A stretch of DNA of 64,000 bases. Source: Tanypteryx hageni (lineage: Eukaryota > Arthropoda > Insecta > Odonata > Petaluridae). Of this stretch, positions 45,901 through 58,590 are shown piece after piece. The stretch spans positions 60,510,057 through 60,574,056 of the forward strand of contig CM054120.1 in NCBI GenBank assembly GCA_028673005.1, written 5' to 3'. Position numbers and translations under genes: made by a program. Within the stretch, counting starts at the first letter, position 1. Each line of letters opens with the position of its first letter. Under the pieces are notes generated by a model that ran no database searches, had not been told where the DNA came from, and worked only from the letters and a program-made list of their open reading frames with translations.

Positions 45901-46960
45901 CTATGGAAATTACTATATCCGTTGAAGAAGCTCATAAAAATTGTGATCAGGACATATTGTTTAGTGAACAAAATGCTGGTTGGTTGATTCACTAATCGCT
46001 TCCCAACATACAACTTAATAATGGCAATTAATGTTTTTGAATATCACTTCTATTTGCTCAAATCAATACTAAAATCACCCCCTATTAGGAAATCACCTAT
46101 TTCTCTGTAATCTCAGATAAACATATTTCAAAAAATTCTAGAAACTTTGCATTTGAGGTACTAGGGGAATGGTAGAATACATATAAATACAGTTGTCTTT
46201 TTTATCATAAACCTTACTCCAAGAATGCTTCGAATTTTATCTACACCAGCTACACTCATATTAACAAATTTTACGTCATATCTGATGTAAATTGAGCACT
46301 TTTGTGGCTTCAAAACTGTTATGTAGGTGAAGTTTTAAACATGAAAATCCATTTTTAAAACTTACCCTAATTCATGTAGATCAAATAACATCTTCTATCT
46401 TTCTATTGTAGCACAACAGTCGATGATGTCATCGAAGAAAGGATGTTTATCCACAAGTTTGCATAAAGGTTCTCTTAGTATTGTGTTATTAGATAAAGAC
46501 GATAATAATCCGCGTTCGGTAATAATCATCTCCATGGCAACAAAATAATAAATGCCATTTAAATCGCAAAAATGCAACGCTTCAATAGAAATTCTAGAAA
46601 ATACTATCAATTATCAAAATTCTATGACAATCTTATTCATCAATAACGTGCATCAGTAATATACTTCCAAAATGTATGCATTACGTCCCACTTTTATCCT
46701 GCATACCAAATTTATTCAAGTTGAGGGCAGAAGAATCCATTTTCTAATTTTGAGTGCACATAAAAAAGTGCATCGTGAAAAACCTTTTTTTTCTCCTTTT
46801 TATTTTTCTTATACTATTTTAATGTAGAATTTATGGATTATGGCAAATTGAAAAGACTACGAATTGAATTTTTAAAGTTTATTTCAATATTGGAAATTTT
46901 TTATAATGTTTAGAAGTTCCACTATAAATCATTATGGCGGTATTTATTTCCCTTAAAAGC
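45901..46960. other. AT-rich stretch without recognisable gene
   Basis: No coding region recognised. A 60-bp segment at 46560-46620 (including 'tagaaattctagaaaatact') is directly repeated at 47494-47545 at about 80-85%, either side of the R2 insertion. Confidence 0.45.
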
Positions 46961-46964
46961 ATTT

Positions 46965-47410
46965 AAACGTCTAAAATTTCCATTAAGATCATTAAAGGTC
47001 CATATAAAAGCAATTATATCGTTGCCATGGTGTTTATACATTTCCGTTGTTGACGAGAGGAAAAATGCACACTTTTTCTAATTAAAAACAACTATTTACG
47101 CTAATTCGGTAATTATGTGACTTGTGCCTAAAAGGATTAAGAACTACGTTCTCTCATCTAGACAACTGATTTTCTTCTTGAATTCGCATCCTAAATTTCA
47201 GTAATTCTAAAATGCATTTTTAGAAAGCCTTGCACTGAATCCCATGCTTTTCTTATGGGGTGATGAAATGGAACATTGGGGTTAAAAGAACCCCTTAAAT
47301 ATTAAATTTTTGTGACTTTCTATTTTTCTCGTCAGTTGGTCATCTAAAATAACAATATACCCGAGATTTTAGACCTGTGGCATTTATAGGGGCAGAGATA
47401 TAAAGCGAGA
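46965..47410 (-). mobile_element. Helitron-like repeat R2, inverted copy
   Basis: Reverse complement of 2600-3010. 'cgttgccatggtgtttatac', 'gaattcgcatcctaaattt', 'cactgaatcccatgctttt' and 'ggggttaaaagaacccctta' all have counterparts. Confidence 0.65.
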
Positions 47411-47545
47411 AATATTTAAAAGAAACATATGCATAAATATATAACAGAGTGAATTAAATAAAAGCGTGTAATAAATAAAAATGTGTAAAAATGCTACATT
47501 TCAGTAGAAATTCAAGAAAATACTATTAATTATTAAAATTCTATG

Positions 47546-48240
47546 ATTAGAATAAGAATTTACATTCTTTCCCCTTAAAACAGTACAAATCTTGCTCCGA
47601 TATATTTTGAAGTATTCAATATTCTGTATGAAATAACAATCGCAAAGTAAAATGTTGATCATTTTATCATGCACATTTTGAAAGCTAAAATGTAAAACCT
47701 TAACACTTGAAAAATGAAAAAATTTTATTTGTCAAATAAATATACGCATACTTAAATGATCAAGAAGGAATTAATTTGATTGTATGTAATCCTTCGATTT
47801 GAGGGATTGGCGGCATTAGGATTTTCTACGAGGCACAATTAATTTGACATGTCACTGTATGATGTATTCGACATTTCTTTCTAGGACGTAATACGGAACT
47901 TATTTACCATAAACTTATAGCTAAGGGAAAATTTGAACTTCTTAATCTACCGATGACCATGTCTTTGCTAACTTAGTGTTCAACTCGACTTAAGATACGA
48001 TTACTTAGATGCACATCACATTGTGAGTAAATTAGTTTAGAACGTACTAATTTACTACGTTACTGTGTTTTAAAAGTTTTAACTGGCGGAAACCTAATGG
48101 TTTTACGTATTTATTTGTGGTATTCTGTTGTAATACTTGACCCGATATTAAAAATCTAAAATTTCGTTCTTATAATCCACAAAAATATAAGATGCGCGCA
48201 TTACACAGGGTGTCAGAAATCCAGAAAATATCCAGGGACA
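47546..48240. other. AT-rich stretch without recognisable gene
   Basis: Nothing recognised on either strand. Confidence 0.45.
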
Positions 48241-48249
48241 ATTCGGCGT

Positions 48250-49144
48250 ACTTGATTTTCAGAGTGCGATCAGTTGAAAGAGATGCCAACTCTTCTTTTT
48301 CGGAGAGAGTAAAAAGAAATAAGTCAGTTGTGACTGGCGAGAATGGTTTCCTTCTCTGTAGTCAATGATGGAAATAACGTTCGATATTGTCCTCTAGAGT
48401 TAATAAAATTTCCACCACGAGAGCAACAATTTTTTTCTTATGGGTTTTTCCAATGAGAGGAAACATTTCAAGATTACCTTCTCTAGCTCTCTTTTTCCAG
48501 ATGACTATTTTTCTCTGCAATGTCAGTAGCTTAACCGTAGAAGTCTGGATGTTTTCATTCCGTCCTTGCATGCTGGTGTTCAAACTATTCAGATACCTAA
48601 ATTTTACGGCCAAATACGCTAATTTAGCGTACCAATGTTCACAGCAAAGATATTCACAAAAATCACTGTTTCCCTCTGTAACAACTCTTCTTTAAGTTCA
48701 AATACACGAGCCAAATTTATTCCACTTGTCAGCCATCTTATTTCCGCGAATAAAACTAAATATACCTACGCATACATATATCTACGTAATGCGAATCCAA
48801 TGCATTACTAAGCTGCTTGAAGAGGCGGGTTTTTATAGGTCTTGATTTCAGAAAATTAACCATTCCGTCAACTTGGTCTAATACGGACCTAAAGTCAACT
48901 CTTATTGTTTTTCCATCAACGGTTTCCCTATGCAAAAAACAATGGGTACGGCGAAAACCAATCAGTTGTCTGTCACTCATACACAAGGCATTCGGTTACT
49001 ATGACAACGTTGTTGCCAGGCTTACTGCTTACGCGCCTTCCAAACCAATAATACATTTTGACTGGATTCAGATAGTCGGGGAAAGACGGGCAGATTTACA
49101 ATCTTCTCTTATGCGTCCCGCGGCACACCGGTTCAGAAGTACTG
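48250..49144 (-). pseudogene. ZBED5/SCAND3-like hAT transposase remnant
   Basis: The minus strand gives 'VDGMVNFLKSRPIKTRLFKQ' (family (I/V)VNFIKSRPLNSRLF), then 'VFELKEELLQRE', 'CEHWYAKLAYLAVKFRYLNS' and 'LNTSMQGRNENI' (family LAYLADIFxxLNxLNxxLQG), in correct order. The right end (49105-49144) read on the minus strand, CAGTACTTCTGAACCGGTGT, continues into a GCCGCGG phrase. It looks like a hAT terminal repeat, so the element probably inserted at 49144 into the hAT remnant to its right. The left end was not found. Confidence 0.7.
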
Positions 49145-50346
49145 GTCTACATGTTGTAAATCAGGAGTGGAATCAATTATTATGCCAAAGTTTTTAGATT
49201 TCTTTTCCTCGTCTAAAATCTGCTCCAGGACGTAATCACCTATCAGACTAATTAATTCTTCACAAATAGTTGAAGTCATATGACAAATGACCACGTTCTC
49301 GGTTACCATGTCTATGTATGTGTGATGCTAAAAATGCATCATATTTTCCCAACAATTCCAGTATTCCAAGGAAATTTCAATTTTTACGGAACCGATAAGA
49401 TCAATTTGTCCTCTTAGTGCTAATCCTCGTTCACTCAGAAAAAGCGCGACATCAATAACACGTTGTTATAGTTATTGCAAGTAGGTACTGACACTCCTGG
49501 TCAATTTGGTCAGGTAAAGAAGAAAATAAGTCACACAGTCCACAATATACCATTTTGATTTATGGAGAGAACCTTACCCAATTGCGATGAACATCGTCCC
49601 CATTGACCGTTTTTCGCGTAAACATTGATTTAGTAATGCTAACTTGTTTAGAGTGACATATTTGAGAAGTTGATTTCGCCAAGTATGTACATTCGAAATC
49701 AATATTTTGAGGAATGTAGCCTTTATGAATGAGATATTAAATAACCTCCTCACTGACTTTTCACTCAGATGGATCATCACTCATTATTTCCAAACATTTT
49801 AGTGCATTATCTTCATGTACAAACACATCACCGCATTCATTATTGGAGGTTGCGACATTTTCCCGATGTGGTTTTTGTTCAACATTGTCAGCCTCTACTT
49901 CTATTGCACCAGGCATTGTATCTGTTGCTAAATATTGTCTACAAAGTTAACCTGCAAAAAGCAGTATATTTTCCGATTCTATCCATCAAATCCAGATGCG
50001 AACTTTTACGTTCTCTCAATAACTTATCTTCATCGGTATTTTTCAAATGGTATAGAAAACCAAAAACTTCATTATATTCAGTCGTAAATGCAATTATTCC
50101 CTGTACGAATGAAATCGTAAATGAATCAGGGAGGAATTTATATTCGGAAAGTCACCTTTCTCTAAAAATAATTACGGCAAATAACCGTCGATCGAGAGGT
50201 AAAAAGGTTGTATCTTTTATAGGATCACATCCTGACCCTAGATTGGGATTCACAAACGATATAACTAACATCCAAAACTTAGTAAAAAAATTTATCTTCT
50301 AATTCATATTATATGTTTAGGCAGCCACAATAATCCGCCACTTCTG
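49145..50346 (-). pseudogene. DUF4371/ZMYM1-like hAT transposase remnant
   Basis: The minus strand reads 'LFLSERGLALRGQ' near 49430 (family FLAExGLAFRGxxE), then 'TSTICEELISLIGDYVLEQI' and 'NFGIIIDSTPDLQHVDQ' (family (S/Y)FSIxxDSTPDxSHxDQL). The sequence is cut exactly at this motif by the element ending at 49144. The right boundary, read on the minus strand from 50346, CAGAAGTGGCGGATTATTGT, resembles a hAT end. Between 49800 and 50250 a minus-strand frame reading 'EVFGFLYHLKNTDEDKLLRE' may also belong. The 177-codon plus-strand frame at 49769-50302 is antisense to this and is not a gene. Confidence 0.7.
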
Positions 50347-52269
50347 TTTTTTGTTAATCCGATAGGCGCGGGCCTGCCTCGCGCTATAAAGAATCCGCTT
50401 AAAACGGGGTCGCGCGAAACGAGGTATGAATGTACTTACAGCTGTTAACATGCGAGTGAAACGGAGGAGGAAGGTGCCAGGAGACATTACCGAGGAGATG
50501 AACGGGAGAGGGAGAAATAGTGGAGGAAGGGAGGGAGCATGAGGGAAATGAATGAGGAAAAAGTAATATTAACGATATATTCAGTCACTTTTTAAAGAAT
50601 TCACGTGGCGTGAGCCCACGAGCTTTCTGGACATAAATGTAGAATATTAAAATTTAAAAAATAGCCGTCATAACTATGTCGTTAGAAGGAGTTTGGTCTC
50701 GTTGTAGCTGGGACATAACCCGTGCGTAATGCGACTGCTAATCATCGAGAACTACGAGATTTTTAAACAATGTAGTTAGAGTGAAATATGTTATTATCAT
50801 ACTCCAATAATTTCTCCGAAGATTGAAAGTAAAAGCGTCGGAAATATTTGTGTTAGTAGCGTGCCTATAACGAAAGGTATTGGCCATCAATTGTTGAAGA
50901 TTATTTTTCCTGCATTTTAATAAAGAATAACAGCGAGTTTAGTAGAAATAACTAGGAACTTTGAAGGCTCTTGACGATCTTGGGGGTCTTGGGGTTGTAA
51001 TTTTCTTTCTCCCGAGTAAGATGACGTCACAAAATGTATCAGCTTTAGATTACGCAAGTCGTAATCCACGGCAAAGAGGACTTGCTTTTTCCCGCATTCT
51101 CATCTTACCGCGAGGACGTACAAACACACTTGCCCACATCTCTCGAGATCTCTGAAAATACTCGTCGTAGTCAGTTATTGTGCCGCCGTTATCACATCCT
51201 ACAGGAATTCTTTAGTTAGGCATATTTTTCACTTCGTTTGGCCCTGAAAAATTGTCTGTCTGTGAATCCTGACAAATGATTCGGGATGAAGGGGAGTGGG
51301 TATTACATCGGTTTACAGCTAGAAAACACAAAAGGACCCTCTCGAAAAATTCTTACATATTCCTTATGGACGAGATCCTAATGCCTACATACTACGAAAT
51401 CTAACAACCGAATTCTTTTTTAACAAAACAATAAAAAACGTAAAATTCCCAGGATGAGGTGATAATCAGCATAATATCTTCTTTTATATTCCGTTTCAAA
51501 CTCGGAGAGTACTTGCCCACTCCTCGATTTGTATAATTTGAAATAAGTTATCTAGCAATTCACGTACGTATGATATAAATATAGCACTTGAATTCTGATT
51601 GCGCGAAATTTTCGGTTATGTTTATTGTGTCCTCATTAAAATAACTTATCTACTGAAATGCCGCTCACAAAAAAGTTTCATATGTCCTCATTGCACACCA
51701 AAATTCCGTTTTTAAAGTATTACTGGGTGGTGTGATTTGAATTTGTCTTCCTGTACTTTCAAAATTGGCGGTACCACCACTTTAACCTCAAATATTTGCG
51801 CAATTAGGCTGCATTGTTTTATGTGCTGTGGAATTTTTAATCTGTCGTCGTAATAATAAATCGTTAATTTCCAAGGTTATTCATATTTTTGGGTACTTCA
51901 CAATAATTCTATGCGTACTTTAGATACCCTATGTAGGTTTTACGTAAATCCTTATATACGGAATGAACTCGGTCCCAACGCACTTCGTAAAAACGAACCT
52001 CAGTTGTAAATGGCAAACTGCTGTTCCAAAACACAACCGCATAATTAATACCCGCCAATAAGAGAGGTCGCTGTTATGTTAACTAATTATTGTATATTTT
52101 GATATTATTAAAATTATGGTGACTATAAGTTTATGGCGATCATATTTTATTAAACTATCAACATTTAATATCATTTTTTTAATGGCTGGATTTTTACATC
52201 TTGTATGAAAAAATACGTATTCCTCGTATTACCATAGACAAAGCCTGTCACTATAATTCTTTCATTTAG
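50347..52269. other. Stretch without recognisable gene
   Basis: No coding or repeat family recognised. It contains a GC-rich patch at 50360-50430 with CTATAAAG, a GA-rich tract at 50500-50560 and a TGACGTCA octamer near 51022. Confidence 0.4.
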
Positions 52270-52330
52270 TGTTTGGCGTTCTGCCACTGCATATCATAGT
52301 GCCAGCGTGTACGGGTCTCCGAATTCACAG
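52270..52330 (+). CDS. Candidate small coding exon, unknown gene
   Basis: The acceptor 'cactataattctttcatttag' precedes 52270 and the strong donor TTCACAG|GTAGGT follows 52330. In the frame 'FGVLPLHIIVPACTGLRIH' it leaves two bases that join in phase with the terminal exon at 54105. A second frame ('VWRSATAYHSASVYGSPNSQ') is also open and would stop soon after the same junction. Neither is recognised. Confidence 0.3.
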
Positions 52331-54104
52331 GTAGGTACTTGATATTTTTCATTTGTCGTAAATTCCAGCGAGACCATAAAATAAGCGTCCATCATAAACG
52401 TGTAGGTGATTCTTTGAATGTTTATTTTATAAAACTGAAACAGTAAGTGAATTTCGCAGGAAAGGGAGTGAAATTTCAATCAATTCTCGGGTGAAAAAAT
52501 CTTCGTGTTCATAAGTACTAAAATTTTGGTCGTCATAATGCGTGAAATGAAGTACTGCTAAGCGACGTAAACCTGGGCGTGATTTTTCGCAGTTATTGCC
52601 GCGTTTTTGCTGCAATCACTTTGACCGGGAAGGTTTCCGGAGCGTTTTTTTGTTTAACTCTCGGCGATCGCATTCTACACGAAGATAAGCAGTCGTGCCT
52701 TACGTTGAATTTCCATTATCCTGCAGAAGTTGATTTCAACGCAGAGAAGGAGAAAAAAATCCGAACTTGTTGGAGAACCCAACCCAATTATCTCACTGTC
52801 TTCTGAGAAAGTGCAGAACACCTGTTTCGCGCTCTGGCGAGCACTTTTAGTGTTGTAAAATTAATTACCTTACACAAAGTATCTAATGTAAATACACAGT
52901 CATAAGGACTTGAAAGCTGGTTTGAAGAATCCGCCAGGCGTACGCCTATTGCCAATTTTACCGCACAACATTTGAAGGTCTCACGATCGGTTAAGACTCT
53001 ATGGATAACTCATTAATTGTTTCCCCTCTGCTAGTTCTCTTAGTCTCATTTCATCATAGATGAGTTTTAAAGTGGATGTTGTAAAATTGCCATTTTAATA
53101 ACTAGCTTCGTATCGGTGTAACTATATGGAGGCAATACTTCATAATTAGAAGTTTTTGTGATCTTATAAATGTCGGAAAAATTTTCCCACGACTTGTGTA
53201 TTGTTCTCCATCATTTTTCAGGTGGTTTTCTGCTCAATAAGACGCTTCGTAACGTCTAAGAGACAAGATTGGTTCAAGGAGAGAACAATTTCTGAAGTGT
53301 GAAGATTTCATAGTATGCACTTCTTAAACGACTTCATCATGATGCCGTAATTTCTTCGATGATTTTTACTCACTCGCCAAATAAAAATCTCTCTCTCCAC
53401 AGATCTCTCCTGGTAATATGCTGCAATTTTGTATCCATTTCATATATACATATAACAACCGAATATCGTCCCCGAAATACTGCTGCGTTGTGAAATTTCT
53501 GTGTTACTAAGCATCCAATTTGATGCAAATACGAATCATTTTGTTACACGTTTCCCTTATTTGAACCCGTTTCATGTTATGCAAACATAAAGCGATCACT
53601 CTCGGCGACTTATGCCTTAGAAGGGCAAACAGCGTGATTGGTATCTTTTATATACACCTACGTGTGTTTTCCATATATTGGCATGATCATGCTTAATCGA
53701 CATATTTATTTCTGTATTTAAACCTTTTTTCACCTCCCTCGACATTTTTATTTTCATTTTGAGAAGCAGAAATTGTGGTTCGTCATAAATATAGGTCAAA
53801 TATTTAGCTTAATCATGTTTTTCTTATGTGACTTTTCTCTTAATACTCTTATGATAAGCTTTAATTAAGGAAATACTGCCTGTATTATGTTTTTAATAGA
53901 AATATCCACTTTATTCTTTCAATTACAATGATCGCATAAAGGTATTATACTGCATCAATTAGCAAATCCATACATAAAACGATCTCACTTGTAGTTTTTA
54001 CTAACCATGATGTAATGGGGATTATTAAAGAAAACATCATACTTTATTAGAGGTAGATTTCATTAAAGTCCTCATATTATAAGAAAACGCTAATTTTTTT
54101 ACAG
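52331..54104. other. Intron-like stretch
   Basis: No repeat family or gene recognised. A 75-codon frame at 52579-52806 has no splice support. Confidence 0.4.
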
Positions 54105-54192
54105 AATCCTGATTGCTGTGCAAGAGGATAAGGATCTGCGGAAGATAGAAGGATTCAGAAAACGTTACAGAAGAAGCAAAGTGATTAGATAG
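54105..54192 (+). CDS. Candidate terminal coding exon, unknown gene
   Basis: The acceptor 'aacgctaatttttttacag' ends at 54104. The exon is open in the frame 'ILIAVQEDKDLRKIEGFRKR' then 'YRRSKVIR' and stops at TAG 54190-54192. The basic, charged tail and balanced codons differ from the surrounding AT-rich sequence. AATAAA occurs at 54338-54343 and again at 54357-54362, an appropriate distance for a 3' UTR. It would be preceded by an exon ending with two leftover bases, which 52270-52330 satisfies. No homology was recognised. Confidence 0.4.
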
Positions 54193-54337
54193 ATAGATTT
54201 AACTGATTGTTTCTGATATTGAAATGCAATCTCTTTTTCCCCTATTGATATGGGTGATATTATTTTAAAATATATTAAACTGAGATTTATTGTGTGTATC
54301 CATTTTTTTCACAAATTTGAATTTTTTTCAAATTTTG

Positions 54338-54362
54338 AATAAATGTTCCTAGTGATAATAAA
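54338..54362 (+). terminator. Paired poly(A) signals
   Basis: Two AATAAA hexamers (54338 and 54357), 146 and 165 bases after the stop of the 54105 exon. Confidence 0.4.
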
Positions 54363-55190
54363 ATATTGAATCTCAAAATATATTTTTAGCATTGACAAAA
54401 ACTGATGTTCACTTTGCATCAAATGCATACAAATCATGTATCGTTATAGAATCCAACAATCACAAATGATTTTGTGTTCAACCTTATGTACTTACACCTG
54501 CAAAAGTTCTAATAACAAACATATATAAGTCACCAGCTCAAACTAAGTGTGTTGATAATTCGATGTACATTATTCATTTATTTTCCGCTTAATTTAATTC
54601 AAAGTCAGAGAAATAAAGTTGCTGATAATTGTTAACCAGGAGACTGCTACAAAGAGATGGATCACAAAAGACAGAACAAAAATTTACATTCCGTGATAAC
54701 CAAATAGAAAACTGAACAAACAAAATGAATTTGATTTCCTGATACTGATTTTGTAGAAGAAGAACACAAAAGAGATATTTTGAGTGAATGCTATTTTAAC
54801 TTGAGATATATACAAATTAAAATCTTATTAAATAAGCACTGTTGATTGCATGGGTAAAATACAATTCTCCACTATGAATTGGGATCTCTGATATCAACTG
54901 CAATGATTAACCTTTTTATTTAACTTTCTCCATGCGCAATTTGGTTCATTGGTCACCAGATTTTGCGCTAATATTAACTACATTTTTGCGGTAGAGGGAG
55001 GGTGGAAGGATGAAGGATAGGATGGGAAGGTCGTTCGCTTCAGCACATAGTTTCAGATTCAAGCAAAATGCAACCAATGCGTTTTGGACTTTTTGTTTAC
55101 TGTCGAAATTCACATTCACGTATTAAGAAATTTAAATTTATAGAAAAATTATATTTGGTGGAATATTTCGCGGAAAACTTAAGCAATTCC
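54363..55190. other. AT-rich stretch without recognisable gene
   Basis: Nothing recognised on either strand. Confidence 0.45.
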
Positions 55191-55195
55191 AGCGG

Positions 55196-55234
55196 AACAA
55201 TAGTATTCCGCGGGACACCGGTTGAAAGACATTG
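55196..55234 (-). mobile_element. Isolated hAT-like terminus
   Basis: Read on the minus strand from 55234, CAATGTCTTTCAACCGGTGT followed by CCCGCGG resembles the terminal repeat at 49144 (…GAACCGGTGTGCCGCGGG). No partner end or transposase was found nearby. Confidence 0.4.
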
Positions 55235-55239
55235 TTGTA

Positions 55240-57084
55240 GAGGCTAGTAGTCGAGGAGGCCCACATCTATTATTTAATCTCCAACGCTGAAGGATAACTG
55301 AAGTCTATAGCGGCGGCTGCGATAAAGAATCAATTCTTAGGAGAGAAACGAATTTTAATAAAGTGCTATAATGGAACGTTATATCCGTGATGTATAGCTC
55401 ATATTCATTTCTCCGACTGAAATGCATGCACCGAGAACGGAGTGACTAACGGTATGCGTCTCACTTGGAATAGTAAGTCCTTAGGAAGTCGAGGTGGGGA
55501 AGTGGGAAATGGTAGAGCTTCACGGAAAAATCGGTAAAAAAACGTTCCGGGAGTCGAGTGTGTAAACAACAAATTCGCCTTGGCTAGCAAATCGAGGTGT
55601 TCCAATCTAGCTTCATGGCATTCCTTCCGAGGTTGCCTCGACTGTCCCCTTGCCCTTTCTCTTTCGCGAAGCAGCCGCCTCGTCCTTATCTCGCCGGATC
55701 ATTTGGCGCAGGGGGGAAGCGATGCACATAATCCTTCCCAGGTCGGCTATTAGTACTTGCCGCCGATCTTCGGCTATCATGGAAGACATCAGTCAAAGGG
55801 TGCAAAAATCGTCAAGCATTATATATATAAATTTTATTTTAATTTTAAAAATATTTTGGTTGTTTACGATAAGTACATAGTTTTTGACACAGTACGTCGT
55901 CTATTGTAAAACTAGAGAGATCCAAAAGGAAATGGTAGACGAGTGTCACGCGGCACCAATCAATTACTGCTGGTATTATGTAAATCATAATTCTTTTTAA
56001 TCAAACCTTTAAAATTCTTTTATCAGATTATATATTAATTTATTTTTCCATTTCAATACAAAATAATATGAATGCCAAAATATCCAAAGGATGCATACCT
56101 GGCGATTGACATAACCGCCAGATGAGACGCTTACTTCGTGAATTTCACCGTAGTGAAAAAACCACCAAGGTACATCTGTTAGGAAATCGCAAAGTCCCGA
56201 TACAAGATTGCGGCGTTATATTAACACTCGCCGCTCCGGGAAACTGCCCGATAGATGACGAGACGATGCATTCTACTCCAACCCCTTGCACGACCACGAG
56301 TCGACGCGCCTCGAGTACAGGCCTTCCCCGAACACGAGCCTTTTTCGAGGGGATGTGCTTGCATAATGTATTCCAACAGCACCTCCCCCTTCTCCTCCCC
56401 AGAAGATAGCAATCTCCAACACAATTTTCCTTCTTTCCTCTAAGTGGACACCGTAAGAATTTTAGACTACGTATTTCAAGCCAATTTAAATAAACGAACT
56501 TTCGATGTATCATTTTATAAAAATGAATTTATTGCCAAATTACCAATTTAATATGAAGAAGGACCCGTCGACATATAGTATAATTGATCGATTCTCACGA
56601 CACAGGAATAAACTTCTATTTGAACGTTTATTACGTACGAGTATCCTTCGCGCCGCTCACAATTCAAACGCAAGGATATAACACTTTTAATATTTCGTAA
56701 ATAAAATCCTACACCTGATTTGTATATTTATTTCCTCGTTTGCCCCTCGACCTCTCATTCCATTACAATTCTCTCTCATCGCAGTCGTAATTCACCTTAC
56801 TAACCTAATCCGTCACTTCATGCAATAACTGAAATTTTAAAACGACATAACGATACAAAACTGGCAACTAGCACTCGGAATAATCACCTGACGAACATTC
56901 AATGCGCCATGTTTTAAACCGAAGAATGGTTAGTATGACTTTGTTAAATGTAGCAAGAAGGGTTTCGTTAAAATATGGCTTACTTTCGAAAAAGTAAAAA
57001 TATTTTACATGGAAATAAAATTCTAACGCAGGAATTTAGCTCAAATTAGAAGGTATTTTTCTCGCCTAAACATTCTCTCTCCAT
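55240..57084. other. Mixed-composition stretch without recognisable gene
   Basis: GC-richer islands at 55480-55780 and 56100-56440 open several overlapping frames (up to 122 codons on the minus strand at 56145-56513), but none is recognisable or splice-supported. It could include promoter-type sequence. Confidence 0.35.
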
Positions 57085-57300
57085 TGCACATACCAAAAAT
57101 CTCCCCACGTACACTCTCCTGCATATCCTCCCCTCCTTTCCCCTTCCCTCTATCCAGCCTATCTCTCCCTATCTCCGTCCACCCGTCCCTCACCCCCAAT
57201 GCTTCCCTCTCCCTCCCTCCCGAATCCTCTCTCCCTCCGTCTCGCCCTCCCTCTCTCTTCCCCTTCCTTTCTCACTCTACCTCTTCCCTCCTACCCTCAT
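57085..57300 (+). repeat. CT-rich low-complexity tract
   Basis: (CTCCCT)n polypyrimidine. The 133-codon frame across it, rich in S, P and L, is compositional. Confidence 0.85.
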
Positions 57301-58590
57301 TTCAACCACCCTCGACCAATTCTCCATTCGTAAAGAACACCGCATTAAACTGCGATATTCCTTCCGTTTATCGGCATTGCTCCAGCATTCCCTTTCACAT
57401 TACGCTTTGCTTCGTCGCCCCTCTCCTTCACGTACACTTGTTAACCGAGTTAGGAGAAGTTAGGAGGTCTGCCGATTCCTTCTGACACTCATGCATGCTC
57501 TCTCCCTTTCTCCCCACTCCACTCTGCAGACCACCTCCTTCCCATATCCTCCTCGACATACCCAATTCTGCATGTTCGTTTAATGCCAATCTATCCACGA
57601 TTCCTCCTACTCCTTACTACGAATTCCGTATTAATCTGGAAGAGTAAACGGAATATGGGGCAATCACTATGAGGAAATAAGTACTTTAATAAAAACAGCA
57701 CTTGACTGCATTATCATCCAGGAGCATGTTAAACCATAACTATTTTTCCACGATACTTATTTTATGCTCCATAGTTCCTTTCCTCGAATTCATTAATTGA
57801 AGGACCTTATTTATCTATGACATAAAAGATCTTCCGCTAATAAAATGGACAAAATAAGTGGTTAACAAATCCCTTATTTGTCAAAAAATTCAACAAGACA
57901 GCAATCAGTCAAAAAGCAAAGATTAACAGCCATTTTTTTTGGATGGGAAATCTATTCATTTGATCCATAAATCACTTATAATGTTAGTGCCGACAATTAA
58001 CTTCAACTATACCATGGTTATTATTTCCATTGCCATTTTAAAGAAGATAAATTTGTATATTTAAAAAAATGACCTTTTATTTGCCATTATTATCCCGAGA
58101 ACAGGAAAGTGTCGCTGTTTGCGCTTTAATTATTACAATACCATAAACCAGTGCATATTTCAATTATACTTGAACCACATCTCTGGCATTGCTCTCAAAG
58201 AATTTAAGACGGATTGTATGGCTGTTGATGAATGTTTTCCATCGAATCATCCTGAACGTAGTGCTAATATCTATGATCTGCACCTACACTACAATTCAAC
58301 AAAATAGCTTTGTATCGATGAGTTATGTTAAATAAATATTCCTGATTAAGCGACAACTATTTTCCTTCGGCCTTTTAATATAAATGCTAACGACATTTTT
58401 TCGTGAAAAACACAATGCATACCCATTTCCAGAACATCGAAATTTTAAATTTAATGCTCAGAAATTTAACTGCGGCGATCATTACCATGAAATAGCATTT
58501 AACTTTAAAAAATTGATACTGATTTTCGAGACTTGTATGTTAGACATTGAATGAATGAACAGCTATTAAACACAGCTAATGTTCAAACAT
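57301..58590. other. Stretch without recognisable gene
   Basis: Nothing recognised. The composition is AT-rich from 57600 on. Confidence 0.4.

Noticed and set aside
49769..50302. Longest plus-strand open frame (177 codons)
   Set aside because: It is antisense to a hAT remnant on the minus strand and its residues match nothing recognisable.
57084..57485. Open frame of 133 codons
   Set aside because: First two thirds is a CT-rich low-complexity tract; no splice or homology support.
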